Notes: a model not told the origin generated them from the letters alone. Numbered from the stretch's first letter, positions 17,576 to 27,057 are shown. The stretch is 64,000 nt of DNA from Segatella copri (GCF_002224675.1 NZ_NMPZ01000017.1:1-64000); one strand, 5' to 3'. A program made the numbers and translations.

Positions 17576-20539
17576 CTATTTCTTCTTGCTTCCACCGAAA
17601 TTAATCTTCACACCTACCATGAAGGTACGTGTATGTGGATAACGGCTCCAACGGTAATCGATACCAGGATCAATGCCACCCATGTTTACCTCTGGGTCAA
17701 GTCCCTTGTAACTAGTAATCGTAAAGAGATTGTTGGCAGTTCCGTAAAGAGTCAAGTCTTGAATCCAGTCATTAAAGCAATTACGGAATGTGTAACTCAA
17801 AGAGAGCGTCTGAAGACGAACGTAAGATCCTTTCTCTATATAACGGTCCGAAGGAAGTGAGCTTGAAGCATCACCAACAGGATTAGAAAGGAATTCTTTC
17901 AATACGTTCTTACCATCTGAGAACATTTGAGCAGCCGTATAGTGAGCGCGAGGACTATTATAAACGTCATTACCGAACACACCTGTGATAAATGCGTTCA
18001 GACTCCAGTTCTTATAAGTAAGCGTATTGTTCCAACCTGCATTGAGCTTAGGTTGCGCACAACCAGTTATAGAACGGTCTTTCAAACTTGGATTGTTGGT
18101 GGTTTCGCCTGTACGATTACCATTTTCGTCAAGAACGTAGTACTCTGAGCGTCCATTTACAGTTCCTGCATACTGATACGTATAGAATGTACCAATAGGT
18201 TCGCCCTCCATAATTCTCTGTGTCCAACCATCAGCAGAAACACCAGCTACCATTGGGTCACCTTGGGTGAGATTAGTAGTATGGAATGTCTCATTCTGCA
18301 TCTTATCGACAGTATTCTTGTTATGAGAGAGATTAAGGGTAGTACTCCACATGAAATTCTTGGCACGAACAGGCACCGCATTCAATGTGAACTCAATACC
18401 CTTATTGGTCATCTCACCCACATTGGCATCCATCCAACCATATATGTACTGAGTCGTTGAAACAGGATAGCTCCAAATCAAGTCCTTGGTCTTCTTATGA
18501 TAAACTTCTACAGTACCATTCAGACGTCCCTTCAAGAATGCGAAGTCGAGACCAATGTTCAACATACCTGTTGACTCCCACTTCAAATCAGGGTTTGCAT
18601 TCTTGGTTGCACCGTATGTGCGATAAGTCTTACCATCATATACGAATGTACCAGAAGCACCATACGTATTATAAGAAGAATACACATCGAAGCCCATGGC
18701 ATTACCTGAAATACCATATCCCGCACGAAGCTTCAAGTTATCGAAGATATGCTGGTTCTGCATAAACTTCTCCTCAGTGATATTCCAGGCAGCAGATACA
18801 GAAGGGAAAGTTCCCCAACGATTATTCTTGCCGAATACCGAAGAACCATCTCGACGTATGGTTGCCTGAAGCATATAACGACTGTCAAAAGAGTAGTTCA
18901 CACGACCGTAGAAAGAGATATTACGTACCTTCTCCAAATAGCCGCTCTGGACAGAGTTCTGAACACCCAAGATGGTTTGTGCGTATGACATATTATACCA
19001 TCCAAGATCATCATTATAGTAACCTTCAACACTGAGACCGAATCCATCGTTATTCTTCTTTTCTTCCCAAGAATAACCAGCCATCAGGTCAAACTTGTTC
19101 TTACCGGCCGTGAAGTTGTAGTTCAGATAAGTCTCAAAAGTCTGTTCACGACCAAAATAGGTATTACGGGTAGCCTGACCATTCTTGTTACCAATACCCT
19201 CTAACTGAGAGTTACGGGTATTATAGGCACTATAAGTACTTTGATAATTACTCCAAGAATAGTTGACATTCCAGACCAATCCTTTCCAGAGTTCAAGTGC
19301 TGTCTTTCCAACAAACTGGTTACGTTTCCATACTGTCTCAGACTTATTTTCCTCCATCAATGCAAGAGGGTTATAGTTCTTGGAGCCAGAGCCTACAGTC
19401 CATGTTCCATCCGCATTCTTCACTGCATTAGTAGGGGAATAATAGTTCATGGCATCAAGCACAGATGCACCCTCATTGCCAGATGGTACGCCAAAGTGTT
19501 TGCCATACATCATATTCGCACCAATAGAAATCGTAAGGTGGTCTTTCAATGTCTTGGTTGACACAAGAGAACGGACATTGAAACGGTCAAAGCCTGTCAT
19601 CTTGATGACACCCTCACGCTTTCTGAGATCAGCACTAACCATATAATTAGTAGAACCATTGCCTCCACTAATGTTCACATTATGATTATGACTTATACCT
19701 GTACGAAGCACCTCGTCTTGCCAATCCGTATTGGCGCCACCATCCTTGAGAGTTATATTGTTGTCCTTTGCATACTGACGCAAGTCATCGGCAGTACACA
19801 CATCATATTTCTTCAGTATATTGTCAATAGCTACATAGCCATTATAGGTTACATTGGTTCTTTCCTTAGAACCCTTCTTGGTGGTAATGATGATTACACC
19901 ATTGGCAGCCTTAGAACCATAGATGGCTGTAGCTGTAGCATCACGAAGCACGTCAATAGACTCGATATCTTCTGGAGACACAATAGAAATATCAACTCCA
20001 GGGATTCCATCCACAACATAATAAGGTGACATGGCACCTGTACGGAGAGTAGAAGCACCACGAAGTGTAATGGTAGGAGAACCGTTAGGATCGGCAGTAG
20101 AAGAAACCACCAAACCCGGAACCTTTCCCTGAAGCATCTGACCCGGGTCTGTAAACACACCTTGGTTCAAATCTTCTGCCTTCACGGTAGTAATTGAAGA
20201 GGTAACATCCTTACGGCGCATCGTACCATAACCTACAACCACGACCTCATTCAAGGCCGTATTATCTTCCTGCAAAACAATCTGACTATTAGAGCCAGCC
20301 TTTACCGTCTGCGGTGTAAATCCAATGTAAGAGAGCTTCAGCTTCGCTCCTGGCTTCACATTCAAGGTGTAGTTACCATTTATATCGGTAACCGCACCAT
20401 TGTTAGTACCCACCTCCATGACACTTACGCCTATGAGAGGGTCGCCATTGGCATCTTTCACGGTGCCGCTGACCTTACTTTGTGCAAATGTGAGTGTACT
20501 CACCAGCAGAAGGGCGGAAGAAAGCAATACTCTTTTCAT
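17576..20539 (-). CDS. SusC/RagA-family TonB-linked outer membrane transporter
   Basis: 987 aa from ATG 20539 (signal MKRVLLSSALLLVSTLTFAQ); an ATG 33 nt upstream gives a poor N-terminus. Residues about 24-110 are a carboxypeptidase-regulatory-like beta-sandwich (SGTVKDANGDPLIGVSV). A TonB plug follows with VVVGYGTMRRKDVTSSI and the SusC signature VDGIPGVDISIVSPEDIESI. The rest is a 22-strand barrel ending in VKINFGGSKKK. It imports oligosaccharides held by the SusD partner, energised by TonB. It has its own promoter at 20606-20613 and is first gene of the susCD transcript. Its direct glycan target is unknown. Confidence 0.95.
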   Translation of the reverse strand: MKRVLLSSALLLVSTLTFAQSKVSGTVKDANGDPLIGVSVMEVGTNNGAVTDINGNYTLNVKPGAKLKLSYIGFTPQTVKAGSNSQIVLQEDNTALNEVVVVGYGTMRRKDVTSSITTVKAEDLNQGVFTDPGQMLQGKVPGLVVSSTADPNGSPTITLRGASTLRTGAMSPYYVVDGIPGVDISIVSPEDIESIDVLRDATATAIYGSKAANGVIIITTKKGSKERTNVTYNGYVAIDNILKKYDVCTADDLRQYAKDNNITLKDGGANTDWQDEVLRTGISHNHNVNISGGNGSTNYMVSADLRKREGVIKMTGFDRFNVRSLVSTKTLKDHLTISIGANMMYGKHFGVPSGNEGASVLDAMNYYSPTNAVKNADGTWTVGSGSKNYNPLALMEENKSETVWKRNQFVGKTALELWKGLVWNVNYSWSNYQSTYSAYNTRNSQLEGIGNKNGQATRNTYFGREQTFETYLNYNFTAGKNKFDLMAGYSWEEKKNNDGFGLSVEGYYNDDLGWYNMSYAQTILGVQNSVQSGYLEKVRNISFYGRVNYSFDSRYMLQATIRRDGSSVFGKNNRWGTFPSVSAAWNITEEKFMQNQHIFDNLKLRAGYGISGNAMGFDVYSSYNTYGASGTFVYDGKTYRTYGATKNANPDLKWESTGMLNIGLDFAFLKGRLNGTVEVYHKKTKDLIWSYPVSTTQYIYGWMDANVGEMTNKGIEFTLNAVPVRAKNFMWSTTLNLSHNKNTVDKMQNETFHTTNLTQGDPMVAGVSADGWTQRIMEGEPIGTFYTYQYAGTVNGRSEYYVLDENGNRTGETTNNPSLKDRSITGCAQPKLNAGWNNTLTYKNWSLNAFITGVFGNDVYNSPRAHYTAAQMFSDGKNVLKEFLSNPVGDASSSLPSDRYIEKGSYVRLQTLSLSYTFRNCFNDWIQDLTLYGTANNLFTITSYKGLDPEVNMGGIDPGIDYRWSRYPHTRTFMVGVKINFGGSKKK

Positions 20540-20605
20540 GCTTCTTCCATTTGTCTTTTGTACTATTTGCATAACTTATTAGATTTTGTTATTAATAATC
20601 GGATG

Positions 20606-20613
20606 CAAAGGTA
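20606..20613 (-). promoter_or_regulatory. promoter -7 element of susCD
   Basis: TACCTTTG followed by CATCC on the minus strand, about 67 nt before the SusC ATG. Confidence 0.65.
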
Positions 20614-20673
20614 GTACTACCTTATTACACCTGTTTAAGATTTTAGTTTCAATTCTATTAAAAGATTGTTTTT

Positions 20674-22038
20674 CTAGTCATCTATACCGAAAGTTTTTCC
20701 TCCATAGTTTACTTTCGGTCCAACCTGCACTCTCAGATCATCAATCTCTACATCCCTGGCATTCTCTACATAGACTCCATATACCTTATTATATATAAAG
20801 CCCTCACCACGACATGGACGCTTGTCATATACGCCACCATCATAGCCTGTCAGTTTCTTCAAGTTGAGATGTACATTGTTGAGATAGATATTGTTCACTT
20901 TATCCCGGGTATCTCCGCCGATAAAGCATCCGTTTTCTGAAGTGACATAAATATGATTGAAGTAGATATGGCTCACCTCGCCACATCTTCCTACCGTCTG
21001 ACCTTTAGGGAATCGCCAGTTGGCATCCTTATAATTTCCATTGGCACGAGGGTAAGAAGTAACGTAAATTGGTTCTGCCTTGCCCCACCATACATCGCTC
21101 CACAGCTGGCAATCCAGAATGATGTTAGAGAAAACCACATTGCTCACGGTTCCCTCATCTCGGTTCTGAATACCTAGACCACGGTTGCTACCTTTGATCA
21201 CGCAATTGTCGATAACCACATTATAGATGGAATCCATATTCTCGCTGCCAATCTTCACGGTACAGCTGCGGCTCTCCATCACACAATTCGTTACAACGAT
21301 GTCGTGGCAAGAACCATACTCTTCAAACTCACGGCGGTTTTTCAGGCAGATAGCATCATCGCCACTGGTGATATGACAGTTGGCAATGCGCACATTCTTG
21401 CTATGATCGATATCAATACCATCACCATTACGAATCTTGAGATTGTTGAGCAGATTGATGCCGTCAATCACAGCCCCATCGCAACCGATGAGATGCACCG
21501 TCCAGTAAGCACCTTCCCGAATGGTAATATCACGGATATTGAGATTCCTGACTCCCATCAGGGTAAGCACATGCGGACGGGGATCGAAAGTAGTGACCGG
21601 TTTGAGCTCGTAACTATCAAAAAGTTCAGCCCCCATAAACTTGATACCATTACCATGAATCGTACCATGCCCAGAGAACGAAAGATTCTCCACATCCTTC
21701 GCCCATATCCACATCATACCCTCACCCTTGTTCTTACCGAAGGCGCTGAGATGATAGATACTCTCATCGGGATTGGCTTTCCAGACGGAATTGGTTTCCA
21801 GAACGATGTTCACATTCGATTTCAACTGTACGGGTCCTGAAAGGAATGTATGATTGGCGGAAAAGACCACATCTCCCCCTCCGGCATTCGTACAAGCATC
21901 CACAGCTTTCTGAATGGCGATTGCGTCATCACTGATTCCGTTACCTCGAGCACCGAAATCCATCACATTGAAGTTACGACCATAGAGAATACAGGGTATG
22001 GTTAGTAAAATCAATAAGTTAAGCGTTAATTTATTCAT
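20674..22038 (-). CDS. GH28-family pectin hydrolase (polygalacturonase-like)
   Basis: 454 aa from ATG 22038, giving signal peptide MNKLTLNLLILLTIPCILYG; a longer frame to 22113 starts in untranslated DNA upstream of the promoter. The mature protein starts with the GH28 hallmark FNVMDFGARGNGISDDAIAI. It has a right-handed beta-helix pattern, with GDGIDIDHSKNVRI and SGDDAICLK supplying the catalytic aspartates. The usual GHG and RIK motifs are replaced by less typical strings (KIGSENMDS, RGLGIQNRD), so the substrate may be a substituted or rhamnogalacturonan-type pectin rather than plain polygalacturonan. It has its own promoter at 22060-22067 and is upstream of susC on the same strand. Confidence 0.88.
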   Translation of the reverse strand: MNKLTLNLLILLTIPCILYGRNFNVMDFGARGNGISDDAIAIQKAVDACTNAGGGDVVFSANHTFLSGPVQLKSNVNIVLETNSVWKANPDESIYHLSAFGKNKGEGMMWIWAKDVENLSFSGHGTIHGNGIKFMGAELFDSYELKPVTTFDPRPHVLTLMGVRNLNIRDITIREGAYWTVHLIGCDGAVIDGINLLNNLKIRNGDGIDIDHSKNVRIANCHITSGDDAICLKNRREFEEYGSCHDIVVTNCVMESRSCTVKIGSENMDSIYNVVIDNCVIKGSNRGLGIQNRDEGTVSNVVFSNIILDCQLWSDVWWGKAEPIYVTSYPRANGNYKDANWRFPKGQTVGRCGEVSHIYFNHIYVTSENGCFIGGDTRDKVNNIYLNNVHLNLKKLTGYDGGVYDKRPCRGEGFIYNKVYGVYVENARDVEIDDLRVQVGPKVNYGGKTFGIDD

Positions 22039-22059
22039 CGGCTTAAAGATTAGTTGTTG

Positions 22060-22067
22060 CAAAAATA
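22060..22067 (-). promoter_or_regulatory. promoter -7 element of the GH28 gene
   Basis: TATTTTTG followed by CAACAAC on the minus strand, about 22 nt before the chosen ATG. Confidence 0.6.
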
Positions 22068-22246
22068 AATAAAAAAAACAATAAATGCAAGTTTTTAAGT
22101 AAAAAAGATGCAAGAATCAACAAAAAACCTTCTTTTATTCCTGCAACCCACTTTTATAATGATTTCAAACGTATATATAATGCCAAAGGAAATACCGGAA
22201 AACAGGCCAAAGCTATTCGACACAGTATCATCCCAACACGCAGTGC

Positions 22247-22325
22247 GCATATTTATACTGCATATTTTCTGCATATTCCTATCATCCTACAACAATTTAT
22301 CGTAAATATGCAAATTTTATACATA
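22247..22325 (+). promoter_or_regulatory. ArgR-box-like operators upstream of argR
   Basis: Three GCATAT half-sites occur at 22247, 22260 and 22271, spaced 13 and 11 bp. A separate imperfect dyad, TATGCA...TACATA, fills 22307-22325. The AT-rich TNTGCAT-like pattern resembles the ArgR box consensus in other bacteria. The sites lie 30-110 bp upstream of the argR promoter, as expected for arginine-dependent autoregulation (inference). Confidence 0.5.
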
Positions 22326-22330
22326 TTCTC

Positions 22331-22361
22331 TTGGTGTTTTCATATATTTATTGTAATTTTG
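22331..22361 (+). promoter_or_regulatory. promoter of the argR-GNAT-argGCD operon
   Basis: TTGG at 22331 and TAATTTTG at 22354-22361 are spaced 20 bp, a good Bacteroidota -33/-7 pair. The start would be near 22367, about 23 nt before the argR ATG. The 351-bp spacer from 22039 holds this, the operators and the divergent GH28 promoter, and no gene. Confidence 0.7.
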
Positions 22362-22389
22362 CAACCACAAACGAATAAAAATACAGCGT

Positions 22390-22875
22390 ATGAAAGTAAA
22401 GAACAATAGATTAGAAGCATTAAAGATGCTTATCTCTAGCCAAGAGCTAAGTTCGCAGGAACAACTCTTGCAAGCTTTGCACAAAGAAGGATTTGAGATA
22501 ACGCAAGCCACATTGAGCCGCGACCTCAAGCTGCTCAAGGTAGCCAAGGCTGCTTCATCCAGCGGAAAATACGCATACGTCTTACCCAATGATGCACTCT
22601 ACAAACGTGTCACTCACCCTATGTCCATCAGCAAGATGGGACTGAGTACAGGATTTCAATCCATCAATTTCTCAGGCAACATGGTAGTTATCAAGACACG
22701 TCCGGGATATGCGAGCAGTATCGCCTACAACATCGACAACAGCGATATTCCTCAAATCCTTGGAACCATCGCAGGAGATGACACCATCTTCCTGGTCAAG
22801 AAGAAGGGTACTACAGAAGAGGAAATCATCGACATCTTGTCGGAAGTGATTCCGGAACTCAATCATAGATATTAA
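22390..22875 (+). CDS. argR: arginine repressor ArgR
   Basis: 161 aa, usual family length. Residues 1-70 are a winged helix-turn-helix (SSQEQLLQALHKEGFEITQ, ATLSRDLKLLKVAK). Residues about 85-160 are the arginine-binding hexamer domain (TRPGYASSIAYNIDNSDIPQ, LGTIAGDDTIFLV) with the GDDT motif that contacts arginine. In known bacteria arginine-bound ArgR hexamers repress biosynthesis operons. It is the first gene of the arginine operon; ArgR-box-like sites lie upstream, so autoregulation is likely. Confidence 0.95.
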   Translation: MKVKNNRLEALKMLISSQELSSQEQLLQALHKEGFEITQATLSRDLKLLKVAKAASSSGKYAYVLPNDALYKRVTHPMSISKMGLSTGFQSINFSGNMVVIKTRPGYASSIAYNIDNSDIPQILGTIAGDDTIFLVKKKGTTEEEIIDILSEVIPELNHRY

Positions 22876-22939
22876 TTGATGGTTGACAGGTATTAAAACA
22901 ACAGATTACAAATAAGAACATTCAAAATATAAAGAGAAA

Positions 22940-23545
22940 ATGGAAGAAGTTAAAGTAATGGTGGCTGACGAAAGTCACATCAAGTACATCGACACCATTC
23001 TGACTACAATTGCAGAAGCTGCAAAGAAGCGTGGTTCTGGTATCGCCAAGCGTTCACCAGAGTATGTTGCCACCAAGATGCGCGAAGCCAAGGCGGTCAT
23101 CGCTCTCCAGGGCGAAAAGTTCGCTGGTTTCAGCTACATCGAAACATGGGGCAACAAGCACTATGTTACCACATCAGGTTTGATCGTTCACCCAGACTTC
23201 CGTGGTATGGGATTGGCTAAGCGTATCAAGAACCTGACCTTTACGCTTGCCCGACAGCGATGGCCTCATGCCAAGATTTTCTCTTTGACATCCGGTTCGG
23301 CTGTCATGAAGATGAACACCCAGCTGGGTTATCTTCCTGTTACCTTCGCCGACCTGACCGATGATGAGTCATTCTGGCGTGGTTGCGAGGGTTGCATCAA
23401 CGTGGATGTGCTCCATCGCACCAATCGCAAATACTGCATCTGCACCGCCATGCTCTTCGACCCAGAGGAGCATCTGCCTATCAAGCTTCCTCAGGAAGTG
23501 ATTGAGAGAATCAGAAAGATTGACGGTCCTTCTGCAGAAATCTAA
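22940..23545 (+). CDS. GNAT acyltransferase, candidate N-acyl(succinyl)glutamate synthase
   Basis: 201 aa GNAT fold: MVADESHIKYIDTIL at the start and the acyl-CoA loop HPDFRGMGLAKRIK (Q/RxxGxG/A) at about residues 90-103. A Cys-rich stretch follows (WRGCEGCINVDVLH, KYCICTAML). No classical argA is seen, and this gene stands between argR and argG where the first enzyme of the pathway is expected. Since the carbamoyltransferase here looks succinylornithine-specific, the acyl group may be succinyl. I recall functional-genomics work in Bacteroides thetaiotaomicron pointing to the homologous gene, but cannot check it. It starts 64 nt after argR. Confidence 0.75.
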   Translation: MEEVKVMVADESHIKYIDTILTTIAEAAKKRGSGIAKRSPEYVATKMREAKAVIALQGEKFAGFSYIETWGNKHYVTTSGLIVHPDFRGMGLAKRIKNLTFTLARQRWPHAKIFSLTSGSAVMKMNTQLGYLPVTFADLTDDESFWRGCEGCINVDVLHRTNRKYCICTAMLFDPEEHLPIKLPQEVIERIRKIDGPSAEI

Positions 23546-23619
23546 ATCCTTATATATAATAAGGTGTTGGCAAGAATGCCATCTAAACAGTATTCACCAC
23601 ATATTAAACATAAAATAAA

Positions 23620-24822
23620 ATGGCAAATAAAAAAGTAGTAGTCGCTTTCAGCGGCGGTCTCGATACATCATACACAGTAATGAAGTTGACCCAGGATGGC
23701 TGGGATGTTTATGCAGCATGCGCTAACACAGGTGGTTTCTCTGCCGAGCAGTTGAAGACCAACGAGGAGAACGCATATAAGTTGGGCGCCAAGGCATACG
23801 TCACTCTCGACGTTACCCACGAGTATTACGAGAAATCATTGAAATACATGATTTTCGGTAATGTGCTCCGCAACAACTGCTACCCTATCTCTGTATCTTC
23901 AGAGCGTATCTTCCAGGCTATCGCCATCGCTCGTTACGCCAAGGAGATTGGTGCAGATGCTATCGCTCACGGAAGTACAGGTGCCGGCAACGACCAGATC
24001 CGTTTCGACATGACCTTCCTGGTGATGGCTCCTGGTGTAGAAATCATCACCTTGACACGTGACAAGGCTCTTTCTCGTAAGGAGGAGGTTGACTACCTGA
24101 ACGAGCATGGTTTCTATGCAGACTTCACCAAGTTGAAGTATTCTTATAACGTAGGTATCTGGGGAACCAGTATCTGCGGTGGTGAGATTCTCGACCCAAC
24201 CCAGGGTCTTCCAGAGGAGGCTTATCTGAAGCACGTTACAGCCAAGGAAGAAGAGGCTGAACTGAAGATTACCTTCGAGAAGGGTGAAATCGTGGCTGTC
24301 AACGGCGAGAAGTTTGATGATAAGATTGCAGCCATCCAGAAGATTGAGGAGATTGGTGCATCTTACGCTATCGGTCGCGACTGCAACGTGGGTGACACCA
24401 TCATCGGTATCAAGGGTCGTGTAGCTTTCGAGGCTGCAGCTCCTAAGCTCATCATCGAGGCTCACCGCCTGTTGGAGAAGAGCACATTGAGCAAGTGGCA
24501 GCAGTATTGGAAGGACCAGGTAGGCAACTGGTACGGAATGTTCCTCCACGAGAGCCAGTACCTGGAGCCAGTGATGCCGGATATCGAGGCTATGCTGACT
24601 TCTTCTCAGCGCAACGTAAACGGTACAGCTATTCTGAAGCTCCGTCCATACAGCTTCCAGACTGTAGGAATCGATTCACCAGACGATTTGACCAAGTCTA
24701 AGCTCGGTGAGTATGGCGAGATGCAGCATGGTTGGACAGCCGAGGATGCGAAGGGCTTCATCAAGGTAAGTTCTACCCCACTCCGTGTTTATTATGGTAT
24801 GCACCCTAACGAGGAAAGATAA
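23620..24822 (+). CDS. argG: argininosuccinate synthase
   Basis: 400 aa, normal length. The N-terminal nucleotide-binding P-loop is VVAFSGGLDTSYTVMKL at residues 7-23, followed by the family motifs GSTGAGNDQIRFD and YNVGIWGTSICGGE. It condenses citrulline and aspartate with ATP to argininosuccinate in the cytoplasm. It is third gene of the arginine operon and ends 1 nt before the argC ATG, so the pair is translationally coupled. Confidence 0.97.
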   Translation: MANKKVVVAFSGGLDTSYTVMKLTQDGWDVYAACANTGGFSAEQLKTNEENAYKLGAKAYVTLDVTHEYYEKSLKYMIFGNVLRNNCYPISVSSERIFQAIAIARYAKEIGADAIAHGSTGAGNDQIRFDMTFLVMAPGVEIITLTRDKALSRKEEVDYLNEHGFYADFTKLKYSYNVGIWGTSICGGEILDPTQGLPEEAYLKHVTAKEEEAELKITFEKGEIVAVNGEKFDDKIAAIQKIEEIGASYAIGRDCNVGDTIIGIKGRVAFEAAAPKLIIEAHRLLEKSTLSKWQQYWKDQVGNWYGMFLHESQYLEPVMPDIEAMLTSSQRNVNGTAILKLRPYSFQTVGIDSPDDLTKSKLGEYGEMQHGWTAEDAKGFIKVSSTPLRVYYGMHPNEER

Positions 24823-24823
24823 T

Positions 24824-25825
24824 ATGGTAAAAGTAGGTATTTTAGGAGCAGCTGGTTATACAGGAGGTGAGCTGATTCGCCTCCTTATCAACCATCCTGA
24901 GGCAGAGATTGTATTCGCCAACAGCGAGAGTAACGCCGGCAACCTGGTGGCTGAGGTTCACGAGGGATTGTATGGCGAGACTGATTTGAAGTTTACCGCC
25001 GAGATGCCTTTCGACCAGGTGGATGTCATCTTCTTCTGCTTCGGTCACGGCAAGAGCGAGGCGTTCCTGAAGGAGCACAATGTTCCGGAGAACGTGAAGA
25101 TTATCGATTTGGCACAAGACTTCCGTCTTGCCCCAGAAACTGTGGTTGCTACCCAGCAGCCAACCCCAGCCGCTCACGATTTTGTATATGGTCTTCCAGA
25201 AATAAATGAATCAAAAATAGCCGTAGCTCAGCACGTGGCAAACCCAGGTTGTTTTGCAACCTGCATTCAACTTGGTTTGTTGCCTGCTGCTAAGATGGGC
25301 CTCATCAACAGCGATGTTTCTGTTAATGCCATTACAGGTAGCACCGGCGCTGGTCAGAAGCCAGGTGCCACTACCCATTTCTCATGGCGCAACAACAACA
25401 TGAGCATCTACAAGGCATTCAACCATCAGCACGTGCCAGAGATTCGTCAGAGTCTGAAGCAGACACAGGGTTATCTTGATGCAGCCATCGACTTCATCCC
25501 TTACCGTGGCGACTTCGCCCGCGGTATCTTCGCTACAGAAGTGGTAAAGACCGATAAGCCAATCGAGGAAATCGTAGCAGGTTACAAGGAGTTCTACAAG
25601 AATGCCAAGTTCACCCACTATGTGGATAAGGCAATCGACCTGAAGCAGGTGGTGAATACCAACAAGTGCCTGGTTCATGTAGATAAGTATGGCGATAAAC
25701 TCCTCATCACTTCCTGCATCGACAATCTCTTGAAGGGCGCCGTGGGTCAGGCTGTTCAGAACATGAACATCATGTTTGGTCTCGACCAGACAGCAGGTTT
25801 GAAACTCAAGCCATCAGCTTTTTAA
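24824..25825 (+). CDS. argC: N-acyl-gamma-glutamyl-phosphate reductase
   Basis: 333 aa from ATG 24824; an in-frame ATG at 24785 lies inside argG and adds 13 residues before the Rossmann start VKVGILGAAGYTGGELIRLL. Catalytic Cys143 lies in HVANPGCFATC, and GSTGAGQKPG and HQHVPEI follow. It reduces N-acyl-glutamyl phosphate to the semialdehyde with NADPH. In this organism the acyl group may be succinyl, given the argF' gene. It overlaps the argG end almost exactly. Confidence 0.95.
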   Translation: MVKVGILGAAGYTGGELIRLLINHPEAEIVFANSESNAGNLVAEVHEGLYGETDLKFTAEMPFDQVDVIFFCFGHGKSEAFLKEHNVPENVKIIDLAQDFRLAPETVVATQQPTPAAHDFVYGLPEINESKIAVAQHVANPGCFATCIQLGLLPAAKMGLINSDVSVNAITGSTGAGQKPGATTHFSWRNNNMSIYKAFNHQHVPEIRQSLKQTQGYLDAAIDFIPYRGDFARGIFATEVVKTDKPIEEIVAGYKEFYKNAKFTHYVDKAIDLKQVVNTNKCLVHVDKYGDKLLITSCIDNLLKGAVGQAVQNMNIMFGLDQTAGLKLKPSAF

Positions 25826-25839
25826 ATAAAAAGAATTCG

Positions 25840-25869
25840 GAAGAACGGATGAAAAATCATTCGTTCTTC
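25840..25869 (+). other. intercistronic hairpin between argC and argD
   Basis: GAAGAACGGATGA (25840-25852) pairs with TCATTCGTTCTTC (25857-25869) around an AAAA loop, with one mismatch. It is followed by TATCAT rather than a T-run, so it may be an attenuator or RNA-stability element rather than a strong terminator. Confidence 0.55.
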
Positions 25870-25914
25870 TATCATATATAAATTCTTCAATCACATATAA
25901 AATAAGAAAACAAC

Positions 25915-27057
25915 ATGAATTTATACGACGTATATCCTCTTTTCGATATTAATATAGTAAAAGGTAAGGGCTGTAAGGTATGGGACGACAAGGGTCAGGA
26001 ATATCTCGACCTCTATGGCGGTCATGCCGTTATCAGCATCGGTCATTGCCATCCTCACTATGTTGAGATGCTCACCAACCAGTTGAACAACCTGGGTTTC
26101 TATTCCAACTCTGTCATCAACAAGTTGCAGGTGAAACTCGCTGAGCGTTTGGGCAAGGCTAGCGGTTATGAGGATTATCAGTTCTTCCTCATCAACTCGG
26201 GTGCCGAGGCAAACGAGAATGCCTTGAAGTTGGCTTCTTTCACAAACGGCAGAACCCGTGTGCTATCTTTAGAAAAGGCATTCCACGGCAGAACATCCCT
26301 TGCCGTAGAGGTAACAAATAATCCTAAGATCATCGCTCCTATCAATGACAATGGTCACGTAACCTATCTTCCTATCAACGATTTGGAAGCTTGGGAGAAG
26401 GAACTTGCCAAAGGTGATGTCTGCGCTTGTATCATCGAAGCTATTCAGGGCGTAGGTGGTTGCAATATGGTAACTCCTGAGTTTGCTCAGGGCTTGCAGG
26501 CAGCCTGCAAGAAATACGGCACTTTCCTGATTTGCGATGAAATCCAGTGCGGTTATGGCAGAAGCGGTAAGTTCTTCGCTCACCAGTGGTTGGGCATCAA
26601 GCCTGATCTCATCACCGTAGCCAAGGGTATCGGTAATGGTTTCCCTATGGGTGGCGTGTTGATTTCTCCTGAGTTTACTCCTGTATATGGTCAGCTGGGT
26701 ACTACCTTCGGTGGCAACCACCTGGCATGTACAGCAGCTCTCGCCGTTCTCGATGTATTCGAGAAGGAGAACCTGGTAGAGAATGCGCATGAAGTTGGTG
26801 AATATCTCATCGCCCAGTTGAAGGAGTTGCAGAAGCGCAACAGCCACATCACAGAGGTTCGTGGCCGTGGCTTGATGGTAGGAGCCGTACTCGATATTCC
26901 TCACAAGGAAGTTCGCAGCAAGCTCATCCACGAGCAGCACTGCTTCACCGGTTGCGCCGGCACCAACATCCTCCGTATCCTCCCTCCATTGGTATTGACC
27001 AAGGAGAATGTGGATGACTTCATCGGAAGATTGGAAACCGTATTGAAGGAAGTATAA
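25915..27057 (+). CDS. argD: acylornithine aminotransferase (class III, PLP)
   Basis: 380 aa. Fold type I class III aminotransferase: NSGAEANENALKLA, CDEIQCGYGRSGKFF and the PLP lysine K237 in VAKGIGNGFPMG. It converts N-acyl-glutamate semialdehyde to N-acyl-ornithine with glutamate as donor. It follows argC by 89 nt containing a hairpin and is the last gene before a strong terminator. Because the cluster appears to use succinylated intermediates, N-succinylornithine is the likely physiological product (inference). Confidence 0.92.
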   Translation: MNLYDVYPLFDINIVKGKGCKVWDDKGQEYLDLYGGHAVISIGHCHPHYVEMLTNQLNNLGFYSNSVINKLQVKLAERLGKASGYEDYQFFLINSGAEANENALKLASFTNGRTRVLSLEKAFHGRTSLAVEVTNNPKIIAPINDNGHVTYLPINDLEAWEKELAKGDVCACIIEAIQGVGGCNMVTPEFAQGLQAACKKYGTFLICDEIQCGYGRSGKFFAHQWLGIKPDLITVAKGIGNGFPMGGVLISPEFTPVYGQLGTTFGGNHLACTAALAVLDVFEKENLVENAHEVGEYLIAQLKELQKRNSHITEVRGRGLMVGAVLDIPHKEVRSKLIHEQHCFTGCAGTNILRILPPLVLTKENVDDFIGRLETVLKEV

